Part shown: positions 15,566 through 24,198 of the stretch, one piece after another
Layout of the letters: each line of letters starts with the position of its first letter
Position numbering within the stretch: position 1 is the first letter of the stretch
NCBI GenBank assembly: GCA_037445115.1
Contig: JBBILC010000006.1
Location: 10,006-74,005, forward strand
From: Trichothermofontia sp037445115
GTDB taxonomy: Bacteria > Cyanobacteriota > Cyanobacteriia > B231
Reading direction: 5' to 3'
DNA: 64,000 bases
Notes under the pieces: generated by a model
What the model was told of the DNA's origin: nothing
Databases searched by the model: none
What the model saw: only the letters and a program-made list of their open reading frames with translations
Program-made: the position numbers and the translations under genes

Positions 15566-16732
15566 TTGAGCGTCGATAACTTTCTCGATATTTATGACCT
15601 GAGCCTGAATAAAAAAGGAGAGGAATTGTGTGGTGATAAGGTCAAATATCTGAAGGGAGAAAAACGAACGATTATCGTGCTATCGGATGGTCTTGGGAGT
15701 GGGGTAAAAGCCAATATTTTGGCAACTTTGACAACCGAGATTCTGATCAATATGCTCAGCGCTGATGTTCCCCTGGAAGAGGTATTAAAGACCACGATCG
15801 CGACCCTTCCCATTTGCAAAGTGCGCAAAATTGCCTACTCGACTTTTACGATTATTCGCATTGATCACGAAAGCAATCATTTTACCGTCATCAACTTTGA
15901 TAACCCCGATGTCATTTATCTCAAGCAAGGGCATACCCATAAGCTCGATATTAGAATCGAGCAAATTCTGGGTAAAAAGATAAAAGTCGCAGAAGGGGTT
16001 CTAGAAAGGGGCGACTTTTTAGCTGCCGTGAGCGACGGTGTGTTATACGCAGGCTTGGGAGTTGAACTGAACTTTGGCTGGGGCTGGGACAATATTAGTG
16101 AATACCTCGAAGGGGTTTTCCTCCAACGTGCCCACAATTCGCGGGTTATTGTCCGGGATGTAATCAATAAGACCCATAGTTTATATCACGGCGAAATTGG
16201 TGATGATGCTACGTTTGTCGGGATCTATGTCCGCAAGCGGAATCCTCTGATTATTTTCACGGGTCCCCCTCTAGATGAAGCCAAAGATGACGTCTATGTG
16301 GAAAAATTTCTTGACTTTGAGGGACGTAAAATTATTTGTGGGGGGACAACGGGTAATATTGTTGCTAACTATTTAGGCGATACGATTGAGATGGATATTT
16401 CGACCATGCGTCGGGATTTACCCCCGATCGGCCTCTTGAATGGTGTCGATCTGTTAACCGAAGGAATTCTCACGATTTCTAAAGCAACGGAATATATTAA
16501 AAACAGCCACGGAGACATCGGTCGCCTGCCCTTTGATGGAAATGGAGCGTATTTTCTCGCGAAGGAAATCCTTGAAGCGGACTCGATTCTATTTCTCGTG
16601 GGTCAAAAGATCAATGAATTCTATCAGAATCCCCTCCTGCCGAAAAACATTTCCATCCGCCGGAGCTTAATTGAAGATTTAGTTAAATTTCTTCGCGATC
16701 GCCAAAAGGAAGTGCAAATTGAGTATTGCTAA
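15566..16732 (+). CDS. SpoIIE/PP2C-type serine phosphatase with extra C-terminal domain
   Basis: A 388-residue protein. Residues 1-225 carry the PP2C/SpoIIE metal motifs: GDKV at 23-26, VLSDGLGSG at 38-46, AVSDGV at 154-159 and GDDATFVGIYV at 212-222. Residues 230-388 form a further domain (LDFEGRKIICGGTTGNIVANYL and onward) that I cannot assign and that is not part of SpoIIE of Bacillus. No transmembrane part is present. The start is TTG 15566, spaced eight bases from GTGAGG; no in-frame ATG is close. It is probably the effector of the PAS protein upstream. A substrate kinase or anti-sigma partner is not visible in the window. Confidence 0.82.
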   Translation: MSVDNFLDIYDLSLNKKGEELCGDKVKYLKGEKRTIIVLSDGLGSGVKANILATLTTEILINMLSADVPLEEVLKTTIATLPICKVRKIAYSTFTIIRIDHESNHFTVINFDNPDVIYLKQGHTHKLDIRIEQILGKKIKVAEGVLERGDFLAAVSDGVLYAGLGVELNFGWGWDNISEYLEGVFLQRAHNSRVIVRDVINKTHSLYHGEIGDDATFVGIYVRKRNPLIIFTGPPLDEAKDDVYVEKFLDFEGRKIICGGTTGNIVANYLGDTIEMDISTMRRDLPPIGLLNGVDLLTEGILTISKATEYIKNSHGDIGRLPFDGNGAYFLAKEILEADSILFLVGQKINEFYQNPLLPKNISIRRSLIEDLVKFLRDRQKEVQIEYC

Positions 16733-16746
16733 CCATCCGTAAACCC

Positions 16747-17229
16747 ATGACGATCGCCCTTATTGGCTATGGCAATACCCTCCGGCAGGATGACGGAGCC
16801 GGTTATCTGATCGCCGCGACCGTGCAAACTTGGCAACTCCCCCAGGTCACCGCGATTGCCTGCCCCCAACTGTTACCGGAATTGGCCGCGACGATCGCTG
16901 AGGTCGATCGTGTTCTCTTCGTCGATACCTGTTTGCCTACCGTGACCACCACGCTCCAGCATTGTCCCCTGAGTTTGCCAGCAGGAAACAGGCCGCTGGA
17001 TGCCCATGTGTCTGACCCGCGATCGCTGCTAGCCTTAGCCCAATGGCTCTACGGCAAGTGTCCCCCTGCCAGTTGGTTGATGATTCCTGGCCACCAGTTT
17101 GAGCTAGGAGAAACCCTTTCCCCCACGACCGAAGCTGCAATGGCAGCCGCTTTAGAATGGATTCAGGGCTGGTTAGCAGAACCGGAAAGCGCCACGCAAC
17201 CCGAACCGTTGGAGAGGTGCCATGCATGA
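16747..17229 (+). CDS. hoxW: HoxH-specific maturation endopeptidase HoxW
   Basis: A 160-residue member of the HyaD/HybD/HycI family. After nickel insertion these proteases cut the C-terminal tail from the hydrogenase large subunit. The N-terminal GYGNTLRQDDGAGY is the family signature with the nickel-sensing acid. VLFVDTC carries the central Asp60, and a downstream histidine (GHQFELG or DAHVSD) supplies the remaining ligand. The start is ATG 16747; a TTG at 16726 overlaps the phosphatase gene. It overlaps hypA by eight bases, so the two are translationally coupled. The target is the 24-residue tail of HoxH in this locus. Confidence 0.93.
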   Translation: MTIALIGYGNTLRQDDGAGYLIAATVQTWQLPQVTAIACPQLLPELAATIAEVDRVLFVDTCLPTVTTTLQHCPLSLPAGNRPLDAHVSDPRSLLALAQWLYGKCPPASWLMIPGHQFELGETLSPTTEAAMAAALEWIQGWLAEPESATQPEPLERCHA

Positions 17230-17563
17230 GGTGAGTTTGATGGAGCAAACGGTGGATATAGCGGTTTCCTGCGCGATCGCCCAGGGAGCCGAAAAAATCC
17301 ATGCGATTAAGCTGCGGATCGGTGATCTATCGGGGGTGATTCCGGAAGCGATGCAATTTGCGTTTAGTGTGATTACGGCTGGGACGATCGCGGAAGGCGC
17401 AACACTCGCGATCGAATCCGTTCCCGCCCGCTGTTATTGCCCTACCTGTCAACAGGAATTTCAACCCCCAGATTTTATTTATGTGTGCCCTACTTGCAAT
17501 CAATTGAGTACGGAAATTCGCCAGGGTAAAGAATTAGAGTTAGCTGCCGTGGAGGTGTCGTAA
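17222..17563 (+). CDS. hypA: Hydrogenase nickel incorporation protein HypA
   Basis: A 113-residue nickel metallochaperone. The N-terminal MHEVSLMEQ supplies the His2 nickel ligand. The zinc site is formed by two pairs of cysteines, CYCPTC and VCPTC, separated by 14 residues. It passes nickel to the large subunit together with HypB. The ATG lies inside the end of hoxW and hypB follows after two bases. Confidence 0.96.
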   Translation: MHEVSLMEQTVDIAVSCAIAQGAEKIHAIKLRIGDLSGVIPEAMQFAFSVITAGTIAEGATLAIESVPARCYCPTCQQEFQPPDFIYVCPTCNQLSTEIRQGKELELAAVEVS

Positions 17564-17565
17564 TT

Positions 17566-18480
17566 ATGTGTCAAACCTGTGGATGTGTGGTCACCGGAGA
17601 AGTCGCGATCGATGGGGTAGCGGTGAATTCTGAAAGCCCCCATACGCACCCTCATCACCCTGATCAAGACCCTGCCCATCACCACACCCCTGATCATGAC
17701 CATCATCATCACCATGCGCATTCCCATCACGATCACCCCCATGCCCATTCGGAGCACTCCCACGGCGAGGCAGTGACAACGATCGCGATCGCGGATCTCC
17801 CGGTTACGACGCTCCAACCCCGCACCTTGACAATTGCCCAAGGAATTCTAAGCAAGAATGATCGACTGGCTGAACGCAATCGGGGTTATTTTCAAGCCAA
17901 AGGGCTATTGGTCCTGAATGTCCTCTCTTCTCCCGGTTCCGGCAAAACCGCCCTCCTGGAACGCCTGTTACAAGATTGGCCCCAACAGGCTGAGCAGCGG
18001 CGGGGAGTCGGTGTTATCGTTGGGGATTTAGAAACTGATAATGATGCCCAACGGTTGCGCACAGCGGGAGACGCGATCGTGCAAATTACCACAGGTACGG
18101 CCTGCCATCTCGAAGCTGATATGATTGCCCATGCAGCCCAAAAACTCGATCTCGATCGCCTAGATTTGCTCGTGATTGAAAATGTCGGCAACCTGGTCTG
18201 TCCTGCGGCCTACGACCTAGGCGAAGATTTACGCATTGTGTTGCTATCGGTAACTGAAGGGGAAGATAAGCCTTTGAAATATGCCCCCATGTTTAAGACC
18301 GCCGACGCGATCGTGATTAATAAAATTGACATTGCTGAGGCAGTGGGCTTCGATCGCGCTCGGGCGATCGCTAACCTGCAAAAAGTTGCCCCCCAAGCCC
18401 CGATTTTTGAAGTCTCCGCCCGCACCGGAGCCGGATTGACCGCATGGTATCAGTACCTACTAGAGCAGCGGCAGGAGTAG
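17566..18480 (+). CDS. hypB: Hydrogenase nickel incorporation GTPase HypB, histidine-rich
   Basis: A 304-residue SIMIBI-class GTPase. It opens MCQTCGC, a metal-binding motif also found in other HypB. Residues 26-66 contain 21 histidines, a nickel store as in the histidine-rich HypB type. The G domain has SSPGSGKT (121-128), GDLETDNDAQRL (switch), VIENVGNLVCPA with the nickel/zinc cysteine, and NKID. It supplies nickel to HypA and HoxH. It is the last hydrogenase gene of the locus; hypC, D, E and F must be elsewhere. Confidence 0.96.
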   Translation: MCQTCGCVVTGEVAIDGVAVNSESPHTHPHHPDQDPAHHHTPDHDHHHHHAHSHHDHPHAHSEHSHGEAVTTIAIADLPVTTLQPRTLTIAQGILSKNDRLAERNRGYFQAKGLLVLNVLSSPGSGKTALLERLLQDWPQQAEQRRGVGVIVGDLETDNDAQRLRTAGDAIVQITTGTACHLEADMIAHAAQKLDLDRLDLLVIENVGNLVCPAAYDLGEDLRIVLLSVTEGEDKPLKYAPMFKTADAIVINKIDIAEAVGFDRARAIANLQKVAPQAPIFEVSARTGAGLTAWYQYLLEQRQE

Positions 18481-18533
18481 TCATCGCCATCGTCAACAGC
18501 CGCTTCAGGGTTAAGCACTGTAGCATTAAAGCA

Positions 18534-18557
18534 GGAGGCGCTTGAACAAGAGCCTCC
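18534..18557 (+). terminator. Hairpin between hypB and the site-2 protease gene
   Basis: GGAGGC at 18534-18539 and GCCTCC at 18552-18557 pair, with an inner CTTG/CAAG stem. No T-run follows. It may end or attenuate the hydrogenase transcript. Confidence 0.3.
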
Positions 18558-18580
18558 CATTGGCAAGAACTTCCTAAAAT

Positions 18581-19798
18581 ATGATGCAAGCAGGCTGGCG
18601 TATTGGCTCACTATTCGGGATTCCCCTTTACCTGGACCCTTCCTGGTTTCTGATCGTTGCCTTTGTGGCTCTGGTCGAAGGAAACCAATGGTTGTCAGAT
18701 TATCCCAACTGGGGACCCACGATCGCCTATGGCGCGGGGCTACTCATGGCCCTACTGTTATTTACCTCGGTGCTATTGCACGAACTCGGACATAGCGTTG
18801 TGGCCATTTCCCAGGGGATTAAGGTCAACTCCATTACGCTATTCCTATTCGGGGGCATTGCCTCGATCGAAAAAGAATCCAATACACCGGGGCAAGCCTT
18901 TCAAGTTGCGATCGCGGGGCCACTGGTGAGCTTTAGCTTATTTCTAGGCTTTTCTTTGCTGACGAAATTACCTGGGCCAAGTGAGGGACCCCTTCAGGTT
19001 TTAACCCAACATCTAGCCTCCATTAATCTCGTCCTCGCCATTTTTAATTTAATCCCCGGCTTACCGTTAGATGGGGGCCAAGTACTTAAAGCTGCCGTCT
19101 GGAAAATTACGGGTAATCGCTTTGCGGGTGTCCGGTGGGCAGCGCGATCGGGCCAGTTTCTCGGCTGGAGTGCAATCATGCTTGGCTTAATTGCTTTCCT
19201 CTCAAAACCGGGTATGGGTGGTTTATGGTTGATGTTATTAGGCTGGTTTGGAGTGCGCAACGCCGATGCCTATAGCCGTTTGACCAACCTTCAGGAAGTT
19301 CTGTTGGAACTGAAGGCGAGTGATGCTATGACCCGCGAATATCGGGTGATCGATGCCAACCTTACCCTCCGCCAGTTTGCCGACAATTACCTGTTAGAGG
19401 AAACCCATGTTCCCACCTACTTTGCCGCCTCCGATGGGCGTTACCGGGGATTAGTGTCGATCGCTGACCTGCGGCGCATGGAACGCAGCCTATGGGAACT
19501 GCGTACCCTCAACGACATTGCCCAACCGCTAACGACATTGCCCAGTGTGGAGGAAAAAACCTGTATCGCGGATGTCATTAACCAGATGGAAGATGGCCAA
19601 CTATCCCGTATTACCGTCTTATCCCCTGCTGGAGCGGTGGCTGGGGTCATCGATCGCGGCGATATTGTCCGAGCGATCGCCCAGAAACTTCGCGTCCCGA
19701 TCGCCGAAGCCGACATCCGCCGCATCAAAGAAGACGGTACCTATCCCCCCGGAATGCAACTACAAGTCATTGCCCGCATGACTGGAAAGCCAGATTAA
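18581..19798 (+). CDS. Site-2 protease (M50) with C-terminal CBS pair
   Basis: A 405-residue membrane zinc protease of the SpoIVFB/S2P type. The catalytic HELGH is at residues 67-71, and the third ligand lies in NLIPGLPLDGGQ near residues 157-168. About six membrane segments occupy residues 10-235. Residues 245-375 form two CBS domains (LKASDAMTREYRVIDANLTL and the final VAGVIDRGDIVRAIAQ). CBS-fused S2P proteins are common in cyanobacteria and may be regulated by adenine nucleotides. Its target is unknown. It follows hypB by 100 bases in the same direction, but a functional link is not shown. Confidence 0.92.
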   Translation: MMQAGWRIGSLFGIPLYLDPSWFLIVAFVALVEGNQWLSDYPNWGPTIAYGAGLLMALLLFTSVLLHELGHSVVAISQGIKVNSITLFLFGGIASIEKESNTPGQAFQVAIAGPLVSFSLFLGFSLLTKLPGPSEGPLQVLTQHLASINLVLAIFNLIPGLPLDGGQVLKAAVWKITGNRFAGVRWAARSGQFLGWSAIMLGLIAFLSKPGMGGLWLMLLGWFGVRNADAYSRLTNLQEVLLELKASDAMTREYRVIDANLTLRQFADNYLLEETHVPTYFAASDGRYRGLVSIADLRRMERSLWELRTLNDIAQPLTTLPSVEEKTCIADVINQMEDGQLSRITVLSPAGAVAGVIDRGDIVRAIAQKLRVPIAEADIRRIKEDGTYPPGMQLQVIARMTGKPD

Positions 19799-19806
19799 GC
19801 GGGGAA

Positions 19807-19838
19807 GTTTTGAATTTTGAATTTTGAATTTTGAATTG
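19807..19838. repeat. Tandem heptamer TTTTGAA repeat
   Basis: Four perfect head-to-tail copies of TTTTGAA directly after the protease gene. This is the same unit as at 8439 and 10137. Confidence 0.8.
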
Positions 19839-19987
19839 CAAGGGCGCATTACGGCAGGAACAGCGGGACCGGTGACGTGATTCGCACCCCATAACCCTGT
19901 ACAGTTTTACCAAGGTTTAGCATTGTCGTGCTCAGGCATTCCCTAAACCCTTCCTATTCCCTATTTCCTGTTCCCGATTCCCTAACC

Positions 19988-21046
19988 ATGAGTTCTCCTG
20001 CGACCCCTGACCCTACCCTATGGCCCACTCTCCTTCAGCAACTCCTCGATCACCAATCCCTCTCGCGTCAGCAAGCGTCTGAGTTAATGCAAGGTTGGCT
20101 CAATGAGGCCATTCCAGAGGTCCTGTCCGGTGGCATTCTGGCGGCCCTCCAGGCGAAAGGTGTTTCGGCGGATGAACTGGCGGGGATGGCGCAAGTGCTC
20201 CAAGCCCAATCCCGGACGGTTGAGACGGATCTGCCCCTACCTACACCGCTGATTGATACCTGTGGCACGGGCGGCGATGGGGCTTCGACGTTTAATATTT
20301 CTACTGCCGTGGCCTTTGTGGCTGCTGCGGCAGGGATTACCGTCGCCAAACATGGGAATCGATCGGCCTCTGGGAAGGTGGGGTCGGCGGATGTCCTGGA
20401 GGCGATCGGGGTGAATTTAAGTGCGCCGCCGGAGAAAATTCGAGCCGCCCTCAATGAGGTGGGGGTGACGTTCCTGTTTGCACCGGGTTGGCATCCGGCG
20501 ATGAAGGCGGTCGCTCCCCTGCGCCGTACCCTCAAGGTGCGGACGATTTTCAATCTGCTGGGTCCCCTGGTAAATCCGCTGCCGTTAACGGGACAAGTGT
20601 TGGGGGTTTCAGCGTCGGCGTTAGTGGCGACGATCGCCCAAGCCCTTGCTCAACTGAACTTACCCCACGCGATCGTCCTCCACGGTCGGGAAAACCTGGA
20701 TGAGGCAGGATTGGCGGCTCCCACTGATCTGGCGATCCTGTCCCAGGGGCAAGTGCATACCGCAATCCTTGATCCCGACTTGCTCAATTTAACATCGGCC
20801 CCAACCCATGCCCTGCGGGGGGATGATGTACAAACCAATGCGGCCATTCTCCAGGCGGTACTCCAGGGGGGAGGCACTCAAGCCCAGCAGGATGTGGTGG
20901 CGTTGAATGCGGCCCTCGCGTTGCAGGTGGGCGATCGCATTCCCCTAGAGGCCCACAGCCAGGGGATTAATCTGGCCCGCGAGATTCTCAAGAGTGGGGC
21001 TGCCTGGGATAAGGTGCAGGCTTTGATCCGATTTCTTCAGGCATAA
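19988..21046 (+). CDS. trpD: Anthranilate phosphoribosyltransferase
   Basis: A 352-residue enzyme of tryptophan biosynthesis, joining anthranilate and phosphoribosyl pyrophosphate. The PRPP loop DTCGTGGDGASTFNIST is intact. It is followed by KHGNRSASGKVGSADVLEA, and RTIFNLLGPLVNP and GRENLDEAGL later in the sequence. ATG 19988 gives the usual family length; the frame continues upstream to 19928 without plausible coding. The gene stands alone, as is usual for cyanobacterial trp genes. Confidence 0.95.
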   Translation: MSSPATPDPTLWPTLLQQLLDHQSLSRQQASELMQGWLNEAIPEVLSGGILAALQAKGVSADELAGMAQVLQAQSRTVETDLPLPTPLIDTCGTGGDGASTFNISTAVAFVAAAAGITVAKHGNRSASGKVGSADVLEAIGVNLSAPPEKIRAALNEVGVTFLFAPGWHPAMKAVAPLRRTLKVRTIFNLLGPLVNPLPLTGQVLGVSASALVATIAQALAQLNLPHAIVLHGRENLDEAGLAAPTDLAILSQGQVHTAILDPDLLNLTSAPTHALRGDDVQTNAAILQAVLQGGGTQAQQDVVALNAALALQVGDRIPLEAHSQGINLAREILKSGAAWDKVQALIRFLQA

Positions 21047-21127
21047 AGGGGGGAGAAGGCAGGATGCCTATCCCGAACTCCCTTGCGAGATAATGCACCG
21101 AACGGGTTTAAATGCCGAGGTGGAAGC

Positions 21128-21754
21128 ATGACTCAATCTCAACTAGAACCGAAACTATACAGCTTTGATGAATTTATAAGCTGGTATCCTGAAAACTCGG
21201 GCGTGAGGTACGAACTTCACGATGGAATCATTGTCACCATGCCCAAACCTAAGGGGAAACATTCAAGTTTAGCGGGTGCTTTGATCGAGCAATTGTTGAT
21301 AACGATTCGACAAATGGGTAAAGGCGGAATTTGGATTATTCCCAGGGAATCAATTGTGAAACCCAAACGCGAAAGTTCGGGTTACGAGCCAGATATTATC
21401 GTCTTGGACAAAGCAGTTATTGGGATGGAATCTCGGTGGGAAAGCGAATCGATTATCCAAAATCCTGAATCTGTTAAATTGATTATCGAGGTCGTTTCAA
21501 CCAATTGGCGAGACGATTACTACAATAAACTTCGAGATTATGAAGAAATGGGTATCCAAGAATATTGGATTATTGATTATGCAGCATTAGGAGCAAAAAA
21601 ATTTATCGGCAACCCCAAACAACCCACAATTTTTGTCTGTTATTGGGTTGATGGCGAATATCAAATGAATTCCTTTAATGACGAGAATCCAATTATTTCT
21701 CCAACATTGCCCTCGTTTAACTTATCTGCACAGCAGATTTTCGCTGATTTCTAA
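21128..21754 (+). CDS. Uma2 family endonuclease-like protein (DUF820)
   Basis: A 208-residue protein of the Uma2/DUF820 family, which has the PD-(D/E)xK nuclease fold and is hugely amplified in cyanobacteria. Typical segments are YELHDGIIVTMPKPKGKHS, GYEPDIIVLD with the metal-binding acid, and SVKLIIEVVSTNWRDDYYNK followed by YEEMGIQEYWIID. The start is ATG 21128 after GAGGTGG. Cellular function of the family is unknown. The gene is AT-rich compared with trpD, suggesting separate origin. Confidence 0.9.
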   Translation: MTQSQLEPKLYSFDEFISWYPENSGVRYELHDGIIVTMPKPKGKHSSLAGALIEQLLITIRQMGKGGIWIIPRESIVKPKRESSGYEPDIIVLDKAVIGMESRWESESIIQNPESVKLIIEVVSTNWRDDYYNKLRDYEEMGIQEYWIIDYAALGAKKFIGNPKQPTIFVCYWVDGEYQMNSFNDENPIISPTLPSFNLSAQQIFADF

Positions 21755-21939
21755 GTATTTATTAGTGAATGATACTTATTAGTGAATGGGCAGAATTACG
21801 ATAGGTCGCTCTCGGTGTTACTAATTTATTCTCCAGTTTTGATGATGATCGGCCCACAGTTTTGTGAAAGCTGAACACCATCGAAAATAAGCTTAATTGG
21901 TTGTTGGAACCCTAACCGCAAGTCCATCAAAAACTAGGT

Positions 21940-23820
21940 TTAGGGTTTTGATACCTGAATCTGGTTGAGGTGGCGTCGTCCGAGGATCGCAAAGACGAGG
22001 GTTTGTTGCTCCCGTCCCCGTAGTTGAAAGGCATTTACTGGGCGAGCAATATAATAGTCCTGAACGCAGGTTAGAGTTTCACCTGTGACCAAAATGTTAT
22101 AGGGATTGCCCACTGTGACTTCCTTATTCATCGCTTCTAAACGGGCCGCAATATTCACCGTGTCCCCTAATACTGAGTAATTTAGTCGCCGCTCCCCCCC
22201 TAAACTGCCCGCAACAACTAATCCCGTATGAATGCCAATGCCCACCTTAACCTGGGGTTTGCCTTGTTTTTGGAATTTTTGATTGAGGGAGTCTAGTTGT
22301 TCATGAATGGTGATTGCCGCCTCGATCGCCTGTCGAGCATCTCGCTGAATTTCCACCGATTGGGTGCGGGGAAAGGGCACACCAAACACCGCCATCACCG
22401 CATCCCCAATATATTTGTCAACCATGCCCCCGCGATCCATGATGCAATCGGTCATCATTTCCAAATACGCATTCAGCCAATCTAGGAGTAGGCGAGGGGC
22501 AATGTTTTCTGCGATCGAGGTAAACCCCCGAATATCCAGAAAGAGTACCGTAACGACCATTTCCTGGGCCTGCACCTGCCCTGACTGAAATAACTCAGCG
22601 CGACGTTGCCAAATGAGGCTGGTCATCTCTGGCGAAATATATTTCGAGAACAGGGAGAATAGCCACTGACGTTCGTATTGTTCCCACAGTTGCAGTCCAA
22701 TCCACGTCAGCGTAAGGGTGCCGATCGGGGCAGCGACGGGTAGCCAAAGATTGGCCCCCGCAAAGAGCAGAAACGTGGCTACCCAAGTGCTCGCGATCGC
22801 CCCTAGCCACACCCCTAACCGACGACGGGGCGTTTGTTGGCGACACCCCCAGGCCATCGTCAGCGCGATCGCCATTAAGCCCAAGACTACAATCGCTCCT
22901 TCTGACCGTCGCAGTGGTCGTTGCTGCAAGAGGTTATCGATGACGGCAGCATGGAGATATACCCCCGCTGTTGGCGGACTGTGGTGAAAGGGCGTATATA
23001 AGGGGTCCAGTCCAGTCGCCGTAGGTCCCACGAGGACAATCTTGTTGCTGAAAACCCTAGGAGCGACCTGGCCTGACAGCACGTCTGCAAACGAGTAGGT
23101 CGTGATCGTTCGTGTGGGTCCCACCCAATTTACCCATAGCCAAGAGTCATCACCCGATGGCCGGGGAGGAGGGATGACGGGCATCGTGGGCTTGTCTAGA
23201 CTGTCTCCAGGGGGCATGGCTAGCGTTACCGTATCCTGAAGGCTGTTCTGATAAACCTGGAGTAGGGCGATACCGAGGGAGGGATATTGCCCCAGGTAAA
23301 GGGCAAAGCGACGCGTTATGGCATCGGCATCGGCCTGATTGTAAATATGACCAAGGTGGGCTGATTCGGCCAGTCGGGGCACGATCGCGATGGGGTTGCC
23401 ATCATAATCCCCCCCCACTGCCAGGACAACGTTACCGCTATAGGCGATCGCCTCGGCAAACGCTTCATCGTCAGCCGTTGGCTCGGCAAACAAAATATCA
23501 AAACCGATGGCAGCCGGAAGTGACATCGACAATTGCTTCAAAAGCTGGGTATAGCGACTTCGAGGCCACGGAAACTGGCCATATTGCCGCAAACTGGCTT
23601 CATCGATCGCAATCACCACGATCTCCTGACTCCAAGCCGGACGCAACAACCGATGGCGCAGTAAAACCGTCTGATTGTAGGCAAGATACTCCAAAGGTTG
23701 CCAAACCCCTAACCGCCAGAGGGCGATCGCCAGCAACCCCGCTATGCCCCCGATAAGTAGGGGATGAGCCGTTTTTAAATATTGCCGCATCGATCCCCAC
23801 GCCCCCTCGTTCTCATTCAC
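21940..23820 (-). CDS. CHASE2-domain adenylate/guanylate cyclase
   Basis: A 626-residue membrane-bound signalling enzyme. One N-terminal membrane segment is followed by an extracytoplasmic CHASE2 sensor at about residues 40-300 (IVVIAIDEASLRQYGQFPWP, GFDILFAEP, NKIVLVGPTATGL). Three closely spaced membrane segments follow at about 305-380. A class III cyclase domain at about 415-600 has FLDIRGFTSIAE with metal aspartates, DKYIGDAVMAVFG and LNYSVLGDTVNIAARLE. The Lys in DKYIGD suggests ATP as substrate. Starts at GTG 23820 and ATG 23790 are both plausible; the sensed signal is unknown. Confidence 0.92.
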   Translation of the reverse strand: MNENEGAWGSMRQYLKTAHPLLIGGIAGLLAIALWRLGVWQPLEYLAYNQTVLLRHRLLRPAWSQEIVVIAIDEASLRQYGQFPWPRSRYTQLLKQLSMSLPAAIGFDILFAEPTADDEAFAEAIAYSGNVVLAVGGDYDGNPIAIVPRLAESAHLGHIYNQADADAITRRFALYLGQYPSLGIALLQVYQNSLQDTVTLAMPPGDSLDKPTMPVIPPPRPSGDDSWLWVNWVGPTRTITTYSFADVLSGQVAPRVFSNKIVLVGPTATGLDPLYTPFHHSPPTAGVYLHAAVIDNLLQQRPLRRSEGAIVVLGLMAIALTMAWGCRQQTPRRRLGVWLGAIASTWVATFLLFAGANLWLPVAAPIGTLTLTWIGLQLWEQYERQWLFSLFSKYISPEMTSLIWQRRAELFQSGQVQAQEMVVTVLFLDIRGFTSIAENIAPRLLLDWLNAYLEMMTDCIMDRGGMVDKYIGDAVMAVFGVPFPRTQSVEIQRDARQAIEAAITIHEQLDSLNQKFQKQGKPQVKVGIGIHTGLVVAGSLGGERRLNYSVLGDTVNIAARLEAMNKEVTVGNPYNILVTGETLTCVQDYYIARPVNAFQLRGREQQTLVFAILGRRHLNQIQVSKP

Positions 23821-24198
23821 AAAATGCCCCTGCTAAATTTTCCCCTCCCCGCCGGAGAAATTAACGCCAGCCGTAGCCACAACGTCAAGATTGACCATAT
23901 CTTCATACCCTGCCTCATGGGTGAGGCATTGCTTCATCGAAAGGCCAACCCTTACCAGGAGAATCTTTTGATAACTGAGTCGTTGGGAGTCTTTATGTCT
24001 TGGTGTCTCTTGGTGTTTCTTAGTGTCTTTGTGGTTCCCACTAACCTCTGATCGCAGTTCGCCCAATCCCTAACCCTCTCCAATGGCTTAGCCGCGATCG
24101 CACCCACACAAAAACGAAGGAGCAGGGCAAACACCCCACTCCTCCCATTAAGCCTTACCGCCACAGGCGGCTAGCTCAAACGGTAATCCATCCAGTGG
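23821..24198. other. Spacer with a degenerate CTTNGTGTC repeat
   Basis: No gene is seen in this region between the psaB 3' end and the cyclase 5' end. At about 23985-24040 a degenerate run of TCTTGGTGT, TTCTTAGTGT and CTTTGTGGTT units matches the family seen at 30675-30751 and 58198-58230. CCGCC-ACA-GGCGG at 24158-24170 could form a short hairpin after psaB, without a T-run. Confidence 0.5.
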
